This document shows, one piece after another, positions 35,845-46,596 of a DNA stretch of 60,966 nucleotides. The stretch is taken from contig JAOAHQ010000001.1 in the NCBI GenBank assembly GCA_026415155.1, positions 1 through 60,966 of the forward strand, read 5' to 3'. Made by a program: the position numbers and the translations under genes. The notes below the pieces were generated by a model. The model was not told the origin of the DNA. It was given only the letters and a program-made list of their open reading frames with translations, and ran no database searches. This DNA comes from Rhodocyclaceae bacterium (lineage in GTDB: Bacteria > Pseudomonadota > Gammaproteobacteria > Burkholderiales > Rhodocyclaceae). Within the stretch, counting starts at the first letter, position 1; each line of letters starts with the position of its first letter.

Positions 35845-37134
35845 TTACTGATAGCCCGGCGCGCCGACCGCTGGCGGGGCCGTCTGCTCGATCAGAGCCG
35901 GCGCATCGAGCGCTGCCTTACCCTCCTTGTGCGGCGCATGGGGCTGCCAGCCCAAGAAGACGAGCATCGCAAAGAAGCCGGCGACATAGCCCACCGGCAC
36001 GAACCAGCCGTGACGCAGCCACTGGATCGCCGACTTCGCCTCGGGGAAAAGGTTCGAGACCGCCACGCCGGCAGATGAGCCGAACCAAAGCATCGAGCCG
36101 CCAAAGCCCACCGCATAGGCGAGGAAGCCCCAGTCATAGCCGCCTTGCTTTAAGGCGAGCGCCGTCAGGGGGATGTTGTCGAACACGGCCGAGACGAAGC
36201 CGAGTGAGAGCGCCGTCGGCCAGGAGGCAGGCGGCAGCTTTTCGACCGGCATCATCGAGGCGCAGGTGACGAGCGCCAAGAGGAAAATCGAGCCCTTCAC
36301 GGCATCCGGCACCAGGCTCCATTCAGGTTTTCTGAGCGGCACGGCCAAAAGCAGCGCGACCCAGACCGCCACGCCGAGGAAGGGAAAGTGATCGGCCGCC
36401 GCGGGGAACTTGAGATTGACCGTGACGTTGGTGGCGATCGCAGCGACGAGGATGAAACCGACGATGCCGACGCGCACCCAGTCGATGCGGTGAGCGGCAT
36501 GGTAGTGCTTCTCGATCGGCATGTGCTTGTGCTGTAAGAGCGCGGCGGGAACGCCGAAGACGATGAGCGCCACGGCCGCGGCGAGATAGGCGTGCAGCAC
36601 GTCCATGGGGCTCACGCCGTCGATCCACATCATCGTCGTCGTCGTATCGCCCACGACAGAGCCAGCCCCGCCAGCGTTCGAGGCGGCGACGATCGCGGCG
36701 AGATAGCCGATATGCACCTTGCGCTTGAAGACGCTCGCCGCCACCGTCGCGCCGATCAAGGCCGCCGCGATGTTGTCGAGGAAGCCGGAGAGCAGGAAGA
36801 TGATCGCAAGCAGCGTGAAAGGGCCAAGCCAACCCTCTGGCAGCAGCCTTGGCAAAACCTCCGGCACGCCGGAATCCTCGAAGTGACGAGCAAGCAGCGC
36901 GAAGCCCACGAGGAGGCAGAACAGATTGACGAGCAGCACCCATTCGTGCGCCAGGTGGAGACCGAAACCGGCGAGCCCTGCGCCAGTCTTGAAGCCCGTG
37001 AAGAGAATCTTGTAGGTCGAGATGACGGCCAGCCCGGTGAGCGCGACCTGCAACACGTAGTGGTGAAACAGCGCCACGCCGAGCAAGGTGGCGGCGAAGA
37101 GGATGAAATCGACCGGAATGCCAAAAAGCTCCAT
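35845..37134 (-). CDS. Ion transporter superfamily protein (NhaD/ArsB/citrate-transporter type)
   Basis: A 429-residue inner-membrane protein with about 11 or 12 helices. The pseudo-repeated halves carry FLLSGFLDNIAAALIGATVA and FVSAVFDNIPLTALALKQGG, two D-N-I hairpin motifs typical of the IT superfamily (NhaD, ArsB, CitM). It also shows SNAGGAGSVVGDTTTTMMW. The D-N-I pairs and TTTTMMW segment are most like sodium:proton antiporter NhaD-type proteins. Substrate remains inferred. It precedes the CPA2 gene by two bases and is divergent from uspA. Confidence 0.85.
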   Translation of the reverse strand: MELFGIPVDFILFAATLLGVALFHHYVLQVALTGLAVISTYKILFTGFKTGAGLAGFGLHLAHEWVLLVNLFCLLVGFALLARHFEDSGVPEVLPRLLPEGWLGPFTLLAIIFLLSGFLDNIAAALIGATVAASVFKRKVHIGYLAAIVAASNAGGAGSVVGDTTTTMMWIDGVSPMDVLHAYLAAAVALIVFGVPAALLQHKHMPIEKHYHAAHRIDWVRVGIVGFILVAAIATNVTVNLKFPAAADHFPFLGVAVWVALLLAVPLRKPEWSLVPDAVKGSIFLLALVTCASMMPVEKLPPASWPTALSLGFVSAVFDNIPLTALALKQGGYDWGFLAYAVGFGGSMLWFGSSAGVAVSNLFPEAKSAIQWLRHGWFVPVGYVAGFFAMLVFLGWQPHAPHKEGKAALDAPALIEQTAPPAVGAPGYQ

Positions 37135-37248
37135 GGGCTTCTCCGCAAAAGGACGCAGCCGATTCTAGCATCGCCCCCGACGGGCTTTTGCGGCGCAACA
37201 AGCGAGTTTCGGCTAAACTGGATTGCCACAAAAACGAGGGGTTTCGCC

Positions 37249-37671
37249 ATGAAGATCTTGCTTTGCGTCGACGGTTCGAGCCATTCCGATCGCGCAACCC
37301 AGCACGTCATTGCCACGACGAAGGATTGCGAGGATCGTGAGATTTTCCTCGTCAATGTCCAGCCCCCGATCGATGCGCCCGAGGTCAGAAGCCACATGAC
37401 GGCGAGCGAAATCGAAGCAATGCAAGAGACGCGCGGCGGCGATGCGCTCGCCTCGGCGCGTGCGCTGCTCGATGCGGCTGGCGTGCGTTACACGCCCGTC
37501 GTGCTCCTGGGGCCGATCGCCGAAACCCTCGTCGAGTTCGCGCGCGAGCATGGCTGCGAGAAGATCGTCATGGGCACGCGCGGCTTAGGCGCCTTGGGCA
37601 GCGCCCTGCTCGGTTCCGTGTCACAGGACGTGCTCAGGCTTTCCCATCTGCCGGTGACGCTGGTGAAATAG
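37249..37671 (+). CDS. Universal stress protein (UspA family)
   Basis: A 140-residue single-domain Usp. The start (MKILLCVDGSSHSDRA) and ATP-binding motif GTRGLGALGSALLGSVS (G-2x-G-9x-G-S) are intact, so it is probably an ATP-binding type. A CGAGGGG ribosome site precedes the ATG. It is divergent from the NhaD-type transporter gene and 24 bases before the coiled-coil nuclease-like gene. Usp proteins are known to bind and modulate transporters, which makes its location among ion antiporters suggestive. Confidence 0.92.
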   Translation: MKILLCVDGSSHSDRATQHVIATTKDCEDREIFLVNVQPPIDAPEVRSHMTASEIEAMQETRGGDALASARALLDAAGVRYTPVVLLGPIAETLVEFAREHGCEKIVMGTRGLGALGSALLGSVSQDVLRLSHLPVTLVK

Positions 37672-37695
37672 AGATCGCATCGAGGAGCGACATCC

Positions 37696-38547
37696 ATGGG
37701 GGGACGGGACGACATTTCCTGGGATGATCTCAAGCGCATGGTGGCGGATCTCATCGCCGCCGGCCAGGAAAACGCGCGCTTGATTCAAGAACTGCGCGAA
37801 TCGGGCAAGGAAACCGACCGCCGCATGCAGGAGACCGATCGCCGCTTGCAGGAGACCGACCAGCTCATCCGCGAGCTGCGCGAATCCGGCAAGGAGACCG
37901 ACCGGCGCATGCAGGAGACCGACCGCCGCATGCAGGAGACCGACCAGCTCATCCGCGAGCTGCGCGAGTCCGGCAAGGAGACCGACCGGCGCATGCAGGA
38001 GACCTACCGCCGCATGCAGGAAACCGGGCAGCTCATCCGCGAGCTGCGCGAATCCAGCAAGGAGACGGATCGGCAGATGCAGGAGACCGCCCGGCAGATC
38101 CGCGAGCTCAAGCGCCAGCTCGGGGCCTTGGGCAACCGGCTCGGGCAATTCGTGCAGGACATGGTGCAACCCGCCGTGGTGCGGCTTTTTCAGGCACGCG
38201 GCATCCCGGTGCATCGCGTCTATCCGAACGCCTTGGCCAAGAACGACGAGGGCGAGGCGATCCTCGAGATCGACCTCTTGGTCATCAATGGCGATCATGC
38301 GATCGCCGTCGAGTGCAAGAGCCGCTTGACCAGTGAGGACGTCGATGAGCATCTCGATCGGCTTGCCCGCTTCAAGGCCTGCTTCACGGAGCACGCCGAC
38401 AAGATCTTGCATGGCGCGGTGGCGGCGATGGGCGCGCCGGAGGAAGTCATCCGCTATGCCGAGCGGCAGGGCCTCTATGTGCTCGTGCAGGCCGATGACG
38501 ACGTGGTGCTGAGAAACCGCCCCGATTTCGAGCCCAAGAGCTGGTAG
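37696..38547 (+). CDS. Coiled-coil protein with PD-(D/E)XK nuclease-like domain (DUF3782 type)
   Basis: A 283-residue protein. Residues about 33-137 are a regular coiled coil made of near-identical 28-residue units (LRESGKETDRRMQET and so on). Residues about 150-283 form a restriction-endonuclease-like fold with the motif EIDLLVINGDHAIAVECKSRL (D ... ExK). This is the layout of DUF3782 proteins, whose biological role is unknown. A GAGGAG ribosome site precedes the ATG. The catalytic residues look intact, so DNA cleavage is possible but unproven. Confidence 0.82.
   Translation: MGGRDDISWDDLKRMVADLIAAGQENARLIQELRESGKETDRRMQETDRRLQETDQLIRELRESGKETDRRMQETDRRMQETDQLIRELRESGKETDRRMQETYRRMQETGQLIRELRESSKETDRQMQETARQIRELKRQLGALGNRLGQFVQDMVQPAVVRLFQARGIPVHRVYPNALAKNDEGEAILEIDLLVINGDHAIAVECKSRLTSEDVDEHLDRLARFKACFTEHADKILHGAVAAMGAPEEVIRYAERQGLYVLVQADDDVVLRNRPDFEPKSW
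37792..38106 (+). repeat. 84-bp in-frame tandem repeat (3 full copies plus a 63-bp partial)
   Basis: Units start at 37792, 37876, 37960 and 38044, each beginning CTGCGCGA and encoding 28 residues of coiled coil. The first three are nearly identical. The fourth is diverged and shortened. The copy number probably varies between strains. Confidence 0.9.
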
Positions 38548-38560
38548 CGGACGAGTGCTC

Positions 38561-38585
38561 GCCGCTTCGTGCGGCAGCGTTTTTC
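38561..38585 (+). terminator. Weak intrinsic terminator
   Basis: A short stem, GCCGC/GCGGC with a five-base loop (38561-38575), is followed after AGCG by five T residues (38580-38584). It lies just after the nuclease-like gene. A copy of the dispersed repeat follows 12 bases later. Confidence 0.4.
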
Positions 38586-38596
38586 CTGAGCCGAAA

Positions 38597-38616
38597 CTCG
38601 GCGCTGGCGAGACGCC
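38597..38616 (+). repeat. Dispersed 20-bp repeat, copy 8 (intergenic)
   Basis: One mismatch to the consensus (GACGCC for GACGGC), preceded by GAAA. It lies between the nuclease-like gene and the next antiporter gene. Confidence 0.8.
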
Positions 38617-38646
38617 CCCCCTGCTGCAGGGCGGGGTGCCGCGGGT

Positions 38647-40395
38647 ATGATCGCGGCCATGCAAGGCAATCTGTTCGTGCTGCTGCTGCTCCTTTCGGCC
38701 GCCGTCGGCGCCGTAAGCCTCGCGCGCCGCTTGAAATTGCCGGCGATGCTCGCCTATCTGGCCGTCGGCATGCTGCTCGGGCCCCATGGCCTGCGGGCGC
38801 TCGAGGAAAGCCACACGGTCGAGGCGATCGCCGAATTCGGCGTCGTCTTCCTGATGTTCTCGATCGGCCTCGAATTCAGCCTGCAGCGGCTGCGCGCGAT
38901 GCGTTCCCTCGTGTTCGGCTTCGGCTTCGCGCAACTGGCGCTCACCGCCGGCGCGACGATGCTCGCCACCTGGTTCGGCTATGGACAAGGCTGGCGTGCC
39001 GGGCTCGCGGTGGGGCTTGCGGTCGGCATGTCCTCGACGGCGATCGTCGCCAAGATGCTCTCCGAGCGCTTCGAGCTCCATTCGCGCTCGGGCCGCCAGA
39101 CGATGGGCGTGCTCCTGTTCCAAGACTTGGCCGTCGTGCCCTGCCTGATCCTCTTTCCGGCGCTCGCACAGTCGGCCGGCGAATTGCCGCGCTCGCTCGG
39201 CATCGCGCTCATCGAGGCGGTCATCGTGCTCTCGATCCTCATCTGGGCCGGGCAAAAATGGATGCGCACGCTCTTCGACGCCATCGCGCGCCAGCGCTCG
39301 GAAGAGCTCTTCGTGCTCGCCACGCTGTGGATCGTCATCGTGCTCGCCTGGATCACGGGGCTTGCGGGCCTGTCGCTCGCCTTGGGCGCCTTCGTTGGCG
39401 GCATGCTGATCTCGGAGACGATCTACCGCCATCAGGTCGAGGCCGACATCCGCCCGTTCCGCGACATGCTGCTCGGCCTCTTTTTCGTCACGGTCGGCAT
39501 GATGCTCGACCTCGGTTTCGTCTTCGCCAATCTCGACCGCCTCCTGCTCGCCGTCGTGCTGCTCATCGCCGGCAAGGGGCTCGTCGTCTTCTTGATCGCC
39601 CTTGCCATCAAAAGCCCGCTCGACGTGGCCTTGCGCACCGCCGCGCAGCTCGCCCAGGCCGGCGAGTTCGGCCTCGTTTTGATCGGCATGGCGCACGATC
39701 TCAAGCTCATCGGCAGCGACGTCTTCCAGGTCACCCTCTCGGCGATGCTGATCTCGATGTTCGTCGCGCCGTTTCTCATCGAGCGCGCCGCACGGCTTTC
39801 GGGGGAGCTCGCCAAGGGCGACTGGGCGCACAAGGCGAAGGCGATCCACGACATTGCAGTCGCCGGCTTCGGCCTCGAGCAGCACGTCATCCTCTGCGGC
39901 TATGGCCGCACCGGCCGGCAGATCGGCGAATTCCTCGCCGCCGAGAAGATTCCCTTCCTCGCCCTCGACGTCGATCCGCAGCAGGTCAAGCGCGCCGCGC
40001 CCATTGGCGGCCGCGTTGCCTTCGGCAGCGCCGACCGGCCCGAGGTGCTCCTCGCCGCCGGGCTTTCCCGCGCGCGCGCCGTCGTCATCGCCTATCCCGA
40101 CACGCATTCGGCCGAACGCGTCGTGCGCAAGGTGCGCGAAACGCGCCCTGACGTCCCCATCATCGTGCGCGTGCCCGATGAAAGCCATGTCGCGAAGCTC
40201 AAGGCGGCTGGCGCCACCGAGGTGATCCCCGAGGTCTTCGAAGGCGGGCTCATGATCGCCGCCGAGACTTTGATCCAGCTCGGCGTGCCGATGGAACACG
40301 CGATCGAGCAGATCCGCGCCGCGCGCAGCGCGCGCTATGCTTCGCTGCGCCAGTACTATGGAACCACCCGCCACAAGAAAGGAAGCCCGTCATGA
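38647..40395 (+). CDS. CPA2 monovalent cation:proton antiporter with RCK domain (YbaL/KefB-like)
   Basis: A 582-residue protein. About 12 membrane helices span residues 5-385 (LPAMLAYLAVGMLLGPHGL, LMFSIGLEFSLQRL, and VLLFQDLAVVPCLILFPAL with the ion-site acidic residue). A cytoplasmic TrkA-N/RCK domain follows (about 418-540: VILCGYGRTGRQIGEFL). The RCK Rossmann motif G-x-G-x-x-G suggests control by NAD(H) or similar. Residues after about 540 are a short tail with no clear TrkA-C domain. An ATG at 38659 is an alternative start. The stop overlaps the next gene (ATGA). Confidence 0.92.
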   Translation: MIAAMQGNLFVLLLLLSAAVGAVSLARRLKLPAMLAYLAVGMLLGPHGLRALEESHTVEAIAEFGVVFLMFSIGLEFSLQRLRAMRSLVFGFGFAQLALTAGATMLATWFGYGQGWRAGLAVGLAVGMSSTAIVAKMLSERFELHSRSGRQTMGVLLFQDLAVVPCLILFPALAQSAGELPRSLGIALIEAVIVLSILIWAGQKWMRTLFDAIARQRSEELFVLATLWIVIVLAWITGLAGLSLALGAFVGGMLISETIYRHQVEADIRPFRDMLLGLFFVTVGMMLDLGFVFANLDRLLLAVVLLIAGKGLVVFLIALAIKSPLDVALRTAAQLAQAGEFGLVLIGMAHDLKLIGSDVFQVTLSAMLISMFVAPFLIERAARLSGELAKGDWAHKAKAIHDIAVAGFGLEQHVILCGYGRTGRQIGEFLAAEKIPFLALDVDPQQVKRAAPIGGRVAFGSADRPEVLLAAGLSRARAVVIAYPDTHSAERVVRKVRETRPDVPIIVRVPDESHVAKLKAAGATEVIPEVFEGGLMIAAETLIQLGVPMEHAIEQIRAARSARYASLRQYYGTTRHKKGSPS

Positions 40396-40623
40396 CCCCT
40401 CCTTCCAAGCCGCGGCGCGGCTTTGGCAAGAAGATCGCGCTCCTTTGCGCCGCCGGCAGTCTCACCTGCAGCATCCTGACGCTCGGGGCGACGCTATGGT
40501 TCTGGTTCATCGGCGGCCAGCCCGTCATCACCGGCAGCCTAGGTGCAACGACCTTCTTTTTCTTCAGCGCCGCCATCGTGCTCTACGAGATGAGCCGACC
40601 CCAGCCACCCCTGTCCTCCGCCG

Positions 40624-40637
<14 letters not shown>
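40392..40637 (+). CDS. Small two-helix membrane protein, function unknown
   Basis: An 81-residue protein with two hydrophobic segments (about 17-38 and 43-63) and a basic N-terminus (PPSKPRRGFGKK). It overlaps the antiporter stop by 4 bases and the P-type ATPase start by 14 bases, so it is translationally linked to both. I know no family for it. A small accessory subunit of either transporter is conceivable. Confidence 0.6.
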
Positions 40638-43308
<2,671 letters not shown>

Positions 43309-43326
43309 GGCAGGCAGCAGAGCCGC

Positions 43327-43704
43327 TTAAGTCGGCAAACGATGGTGATAGGCGCTTTTCGCGACCGGATCGCTACCGAAGCGGAACTCCATGCAGCGGT
43401 TCCATAGTTCGCTGGCGCGCCCCTTCGGCAGCCGGCCGGCAAGCTCCAGGATTTCCTTCAGTTCCGCTTCGCCGCGCGCGCGCACCTCGGGGCAGGGCGA
43501 GCGCTCGAAGAAGACGTCGTGATAAAGGCATTTCTGCCAGTAGAGCGCTTCGAGCCCCTCGCTTTCGTCGAGCGGGGTGACGACGAGCTCTTCGGCCTCG
43601 GGATGAGAGCGCCGCCAGTGCTCGACGCTCTCTTCGCGGGTATCGATCACCCAGGAATATTGCTCGCGGGAACCGGGGCTCGTGAAGTGGATGCGGGCGT
43701 ACAT
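43327..43704 (-). CDS. Conserved-looking soluble protein, function unknown
   Basis: A 125-residue protein rich in charged residues and Trp/Tyr (MYARIHFTSPGSREQYSWVIDTREE, EALYWQKCLYHDVFFERSPCPEVRARGEAELKEILELAGRLP). There is no signal peptide or membrane helix. The ATG at 43704 has a GGGAGA ribosome site about nine bases upstream. It lies 72 bases downstream of lutC on the same strand and could be the last gene of that transcript. I do not recognise a family. Confidence 0.65.
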   Translation of the reverse strand: MYARIHFTSPGSREQYSWVIDTREESVEHWRRSHPEAEELVVTPLDESEGLEALYWQKCLYHDVFFERSPCPEVRARGEAELKEILELAGRLPKGRASELWNRCMEFRFGSDPVAKSAYHHRLPT

Positions 43705-43776
43705 CGTTTTTTCTCCCTCAGCTGTTGTGTGCACTGACGGAGGTAACGCCCGCGCTTCGAAGCCGGTTGACAGCGC

Positions 43777-44439
43777 TCAAGCGCCTTCGATCAGGAGGAG
43801 ATGCACGCGCGAGGGGCCATGCGCGCCTAGCACGATGGTCTGCTCGATGTCGCCGGTGCGCGAGGGGCCCGAGACAAAATTGACTGCCCGCGGCAAGGCG
43901 CCCAACTCCGCGCGGGCGAGGGCAAAGGCCTCTTCCATGGCCGGCACGATGCGGGAAGCCGGCACGAGCGCGATGTGGGTCTCAGGCAGGAGGCTCACGG
44001 TGGCCGGCGTGGCGGGGCCGCTGCAGAGCATCAGCGTTCCCGTTTCGGCGATGGCGCAAAAACAGCCCGTGATGCCAACGCGGTCGGCATCTACGGCGCC
44101 GCGCGCTTGGATTGCCAGCCCCACGCCTGCCCAGTCCAGAGCGGCCAGCGCCGGCCAGACAACCGCCTGGGCTGGCAAGCCATTCGTCGCGAGGTAGCGC
44201 GCCACGGCCGCCGGCGCCTCGGCAAGGCTCGCCACGCAATCGACCGTGCTCGACTGAGCGAGCGACTTTTCGATGAGCCGTCCTGCCAGCGCCGACTTTT
44301 GTGTGTCGATCGCCGGGCGCGGCCCGATAGCCTTCGCGGCGAGGGTCGCCTCGAGGGCGGCGCGCGCCGCGGCAGCGTTCGCTTCGCTGCGATTTAGCCG
44401 CGCACGCAGGCGGGCCAAAATGTCCTCACGGCTCGTCAT
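43777..44439 (-). CDS. lutC: Lactate utilisation protein LutC
   Basis: A 220-residue LUD-domain protein, third subunit of the LutABC L-lactate oxidation system, which feeds electrons from lactate into metabolism. Diagnostic parts are REDILARLRARL at the N-terminus, VGITGCFCAIAETGTLML and the C-terminal SGPSRTGDIEQTIVLGAHGPSRVHLLL. Its start overlaps the lutB stop (ATGA). KSALAGRL near residue 50 is encoded by an exact copy of the dispersed 20-bp repeat (44277-44296). Confidence 0.94.
   Translation of the reverse strand: MTSREDILARLRARLNRSEANAAAARAALEATLAAKAIGPRPAIDTQKSALAGRLIEKSLAQSSTVDCVASLAEAPAAVARYLATNGLPAQAVVWPALAALDWAGVGLAIQARGAVDADRVGITGCFCAIAETGTLMLCSGPATPATVSLLPETHIALVPASRIVPAMEEAFALARAELGALPRAVNFVSGPSRTGDIEQTIVLGAHGPSRVHLLLIEGA
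44277..44296 (-). repeat. Dispersed 20-bp repeat, copy 9 (inside lutC)
   Basis: Exact consensus match on the coding strand, preceded by AAAA, read as KSALAGRL. This is the same frame as the copy in the dehydrogenase gene. Confidence 0.85.
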
Positions 44440-45842
44440 CTCGAGCGCGCCCGATAGAGTTCCCGGAAGGTCTTGCCCTCGGGCGCAGGAAAGTCGCGCC
44501 CTTGCGTCCAGCCAGGCGCGATGCCCAAAAGCGGTATGCTCTTCTGCCCACCGGCGAGCCACGCGAGATAGCGCACGCCGAACCTCGTAGCGAGCGCATA
44601 GAGGCTGGGCCTTTCCGCCACCCAGGCCCAGGCCTTGAGCGCCATGCGCTCGAACCACGGCCGCAGGTGATTCTCGAGCTGCTTCTCGCGCAGGCGGCGC
44701 AAAAGGTCCGGCAGCGGAATCTTGACCGGGCAGACGACGCCGCACTGGTTGCACAAGGTCGCCGCATGCGGCAGGTCGAGCGCGTTTTCCAGACCCGTAT
44801 AGAGCGGCGTGAGCACCGAACCCATCGGCCCCGGATAGCCCCAGCCATAGGCTTGACCGCCGATGGTCTGATAGACCGGGCAGTGGTTCATGCAGGCGCC
44901 GCAGCGGATGCAGCGCAGCATGTCCTGGAATTCCGAGCCGACGAGCCCAGCCCGGCCGCTGTCGACGAGGATGAAGTAGAGATGCTCGGGGCCGTCGGAT
45001 TCTCCCGCCGCCTTGACGCCGGTGAGCAGCGAGACGTAGTTCGAGATCGACTGGCCGGTGGCCGAGCGCGGCAGGAGGCGCATCAGCGTCGCCAAGTCTT
45101 CGAGCGTGGGGATCACCTTCTCGATGCCGGTGATCACGACATGCACGCGCGGCAGCGTGGTGACCATGCGGCCGTTGCCCTCGTTGGTGACGAGCGCCAC
45201 CGAGCCCGTTTCGGCGATCAGGAAGTTGCCGCCCGAGATGCCCATCTCGGCCGAGAGGAAGTGCTCGCGCAGCACCTCGCGCGCCTCGCGGGTGAGGGCC
45301 GGGATGTCGGTCTTGCGCGGTGTCTTGTGCGTTTTCGCGAAGAGATCGGCGACCTCGTCGAGGCTTTTGTGCACCACCGGCGCGATGATGTGCGAAGGCG
45401 GCTCGTTGTCGTTGATCTGCAGGATGTATTCGCCCAAATCGGTCTCCACCGGCCGAATGCCGGCGGCCTCCAGGGCCTGGTTGAGACCGGCTTCCTCGGA
45501 GAGCATCGACTTCGACTTGACGGCCTTCTTGACGCCATGCTGCTTGCCGATCTCGACGACGAGCCGGCAAACTTCCTCGCCATCCTTGGCCCACAAGACC
45601 TTCGCGCCGCGCGCGCAGGCCACCTCTTCGAATTTCTCCAGCCATAGATCGAGATGCTCGAGCACGCGGTTGCGGATGTCCTTCGCCGCCTCGCGGGTGG
45701 CTTCGAAGTCGTCGAGCTCCTTGATCGCGATGGCGCGTTTGTCGACGAACTTGCCCTTGGCCGTGCGCAAGTTCGCCTGCAGCACCGGATTGGCGAGCGA
45801 GGCCGCCGCGTTCTCCTTGAAGCGGTGCGCGCGCGATTTCAT
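44436..45842 (-). CDS. lutB: Iron-sulfur lactate utilisation protein LutB
   Basis: A 468-residue protein with an N-terminal LUD domain (about 60-290, with SEEAGLNQAL and GISGGNFLIAETGSVALVTNEGNGRM) and two C-terminal 4Fe-4S motifs: IRCGACMNHCPVYQ and CNQCGVVCPVKIP. It is the central electron-carrying subunit of LutABC. Length and motif spacing match the family. It overlaps lutC downstream and lutA upstream by four bases each, so the three proteins should be made together. Confidence 0.96.
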   Translation of the reverse strand: MKSRAHRFKENAAASLANPVLQANLRTAKGKFVDKRAIAIKELDDFEATREAAKDIRNRVLEHLDLWLEKFEEVACARGAKVLWAKDGEEVCRLVVEIGKQHGVKKAVKSKSMLSEEAGLNQALEAAGIRPVETDLGEYILQINDNEPPSHIIAPVVHKSLDEVADLFAKTHKTPRKTDIPALTREAREVLREHFLSAEMGISGGNFLIAETGSVALVTNEGNGRMVTTLPRVHVVITGIEKVIPTLEDLATLMRLLPRSATGQSISNYVSLLTGVKAAGESDGPEHLYFILVDSGRAGLVGSEFQDMLRCIRCGACMNHCPVYQTIGGQAYGWGYPGPMGSVLTPLYTGLENALDLPHAATLCNQCGVVCPVKIPLPDLLRRLREKQLENHLRPWFERMALKAWAWVAERPSLYALATRFGVRYLAWLAGGQKSIPLLGIAPGWTQGRDFPAPEGKTFRELYRARSR

Positions 45843-46561
45843 GACTTAGCCGTCAGCACTTCGGCGATGTGCAAGACCTGCGTCGTCTCATCACCCATAC
45901 GCCTCAACTTCCCTTCGATGTTGAGCAGACAGCCTAAATCGCCGCCGACGATCGCGGCAGCACCCGTCGCACAGGCATTCGCGCATTTGCGTTCCGCGAT
46001 TGCAGCCGAAATTTCCCCGAACTTGACCGAGAAGGTGCCGCCGAAGCCGCAGCACTCTTCGGCGCCATTCATCTCCAGCACCTCGACGCCGGCGCGTTTG
46101 AGCAGCGCGCGCGGCTGCGCCTTGATGCCGAGGCTGCGCAAGCCGGTGCAGGAATCGTGATAGGTGACGCGGCCAGCGAATCGGCCCGGCACGGCTTCCA
46201 GCCTCACGACATGGACAAGGAAGTCGGTGAGCTCATACACGCGGCGGCCGAGCGCGACGGCCCGGGCCTGCCACTCCGGCTCATCGCCGAGGATGGCCGG
46301 ATATTCGTGCTTGATGTGATCGGCGCAGGAGCCGGAAGGCACGACGACGTAGTCGAAGCCTTCGAACTCGGCGATGAGCTTTTTGGCCAGCCTGATCGCG
46401 CTGGCGCGGTCGCCCGAGTTCCAGGCCGGCTGGCCGCAGCAAGTTTGTGTCTCGGGCACCTCGACCTCGCCGCCTGCCGCTGTGAGAAGTTCGAGCGCGG
46501 CAAAGCCGACGCGCGGCCGCATCAGGTCGATAAGACAAGTGACGAAGAGGGCGACCTTCAC
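45839..46561 (-). CDS. lutA: Lactate utilisation protein LutA (CCG-domain)
   Basis: A 240-residue protein with two CCG (DUF224) cysteine motifs, TCCGQPAWNSG and ECCGFGGTFSVKFGEIS, which bind unusual iron-sulfur centres as in heterodisulfide reductase and glycolate oxidase subunits. The start is a GTG at 46561 with only a weak ribosome site. The 35 bases between this start and the endopeptidase stop are occupied by one copy of the dispersed repeat. No lactate permease or LutR-like regulator is adjacent. Confidence 0.94.
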   Translation of the reverse strand: MKVALFVTCLIDLMRPRVGFAALELLTAAGGEVEVPETQTCCGQPAWNSGDRASAIRLAKKLIAEFEGFDYVVVPSGSCADHIKHEYPAILGDEPEWQARAVALGRRVYELTDFLVHVVRLEAVPGRFAGRVTYHDSCTGLRSLGIKAQPRALLKRAGVEVLEMNGAEECCGFGGTFSVKFGEISAAIAERKCANACATGAAAIVGGDLGCLLNIEGKLRRMGDETTQVLHIAEVLTAKS

Positions 46562-46576
46562 GACAGCGGCCTAAAA

Positions 46577-46596
46577 GTCGGCGCTGGCCCGACGGC
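46577..46596 (+). repeat. Dispersed 20-bp repeat, copy 10 (intergenic, before lutA)
   Basis: Two mismatches, both at the variable RR position (GGCCCGACGGC), preceded by AAAA. It ends exactly where the endopeptidase stop codon begins and lies about 16 bases from the lutA start. Confidence 0.75.

Noticed and set aside
37792-38106. Possible CRISPR-like array
   Set aside because: The 84-base units are contiguous with no unique spacers, stay in frame and encode a coiled coil.
37621-40374. Long 917-codon minus-strand frame opposite uspA, the nuclease-like gene and the RCK antiporter
   Set aside because: Composition is a shadow of the plus-strand coding sequence (His/Asp/Glu/Arg-rich), with no domain or ribosome site.
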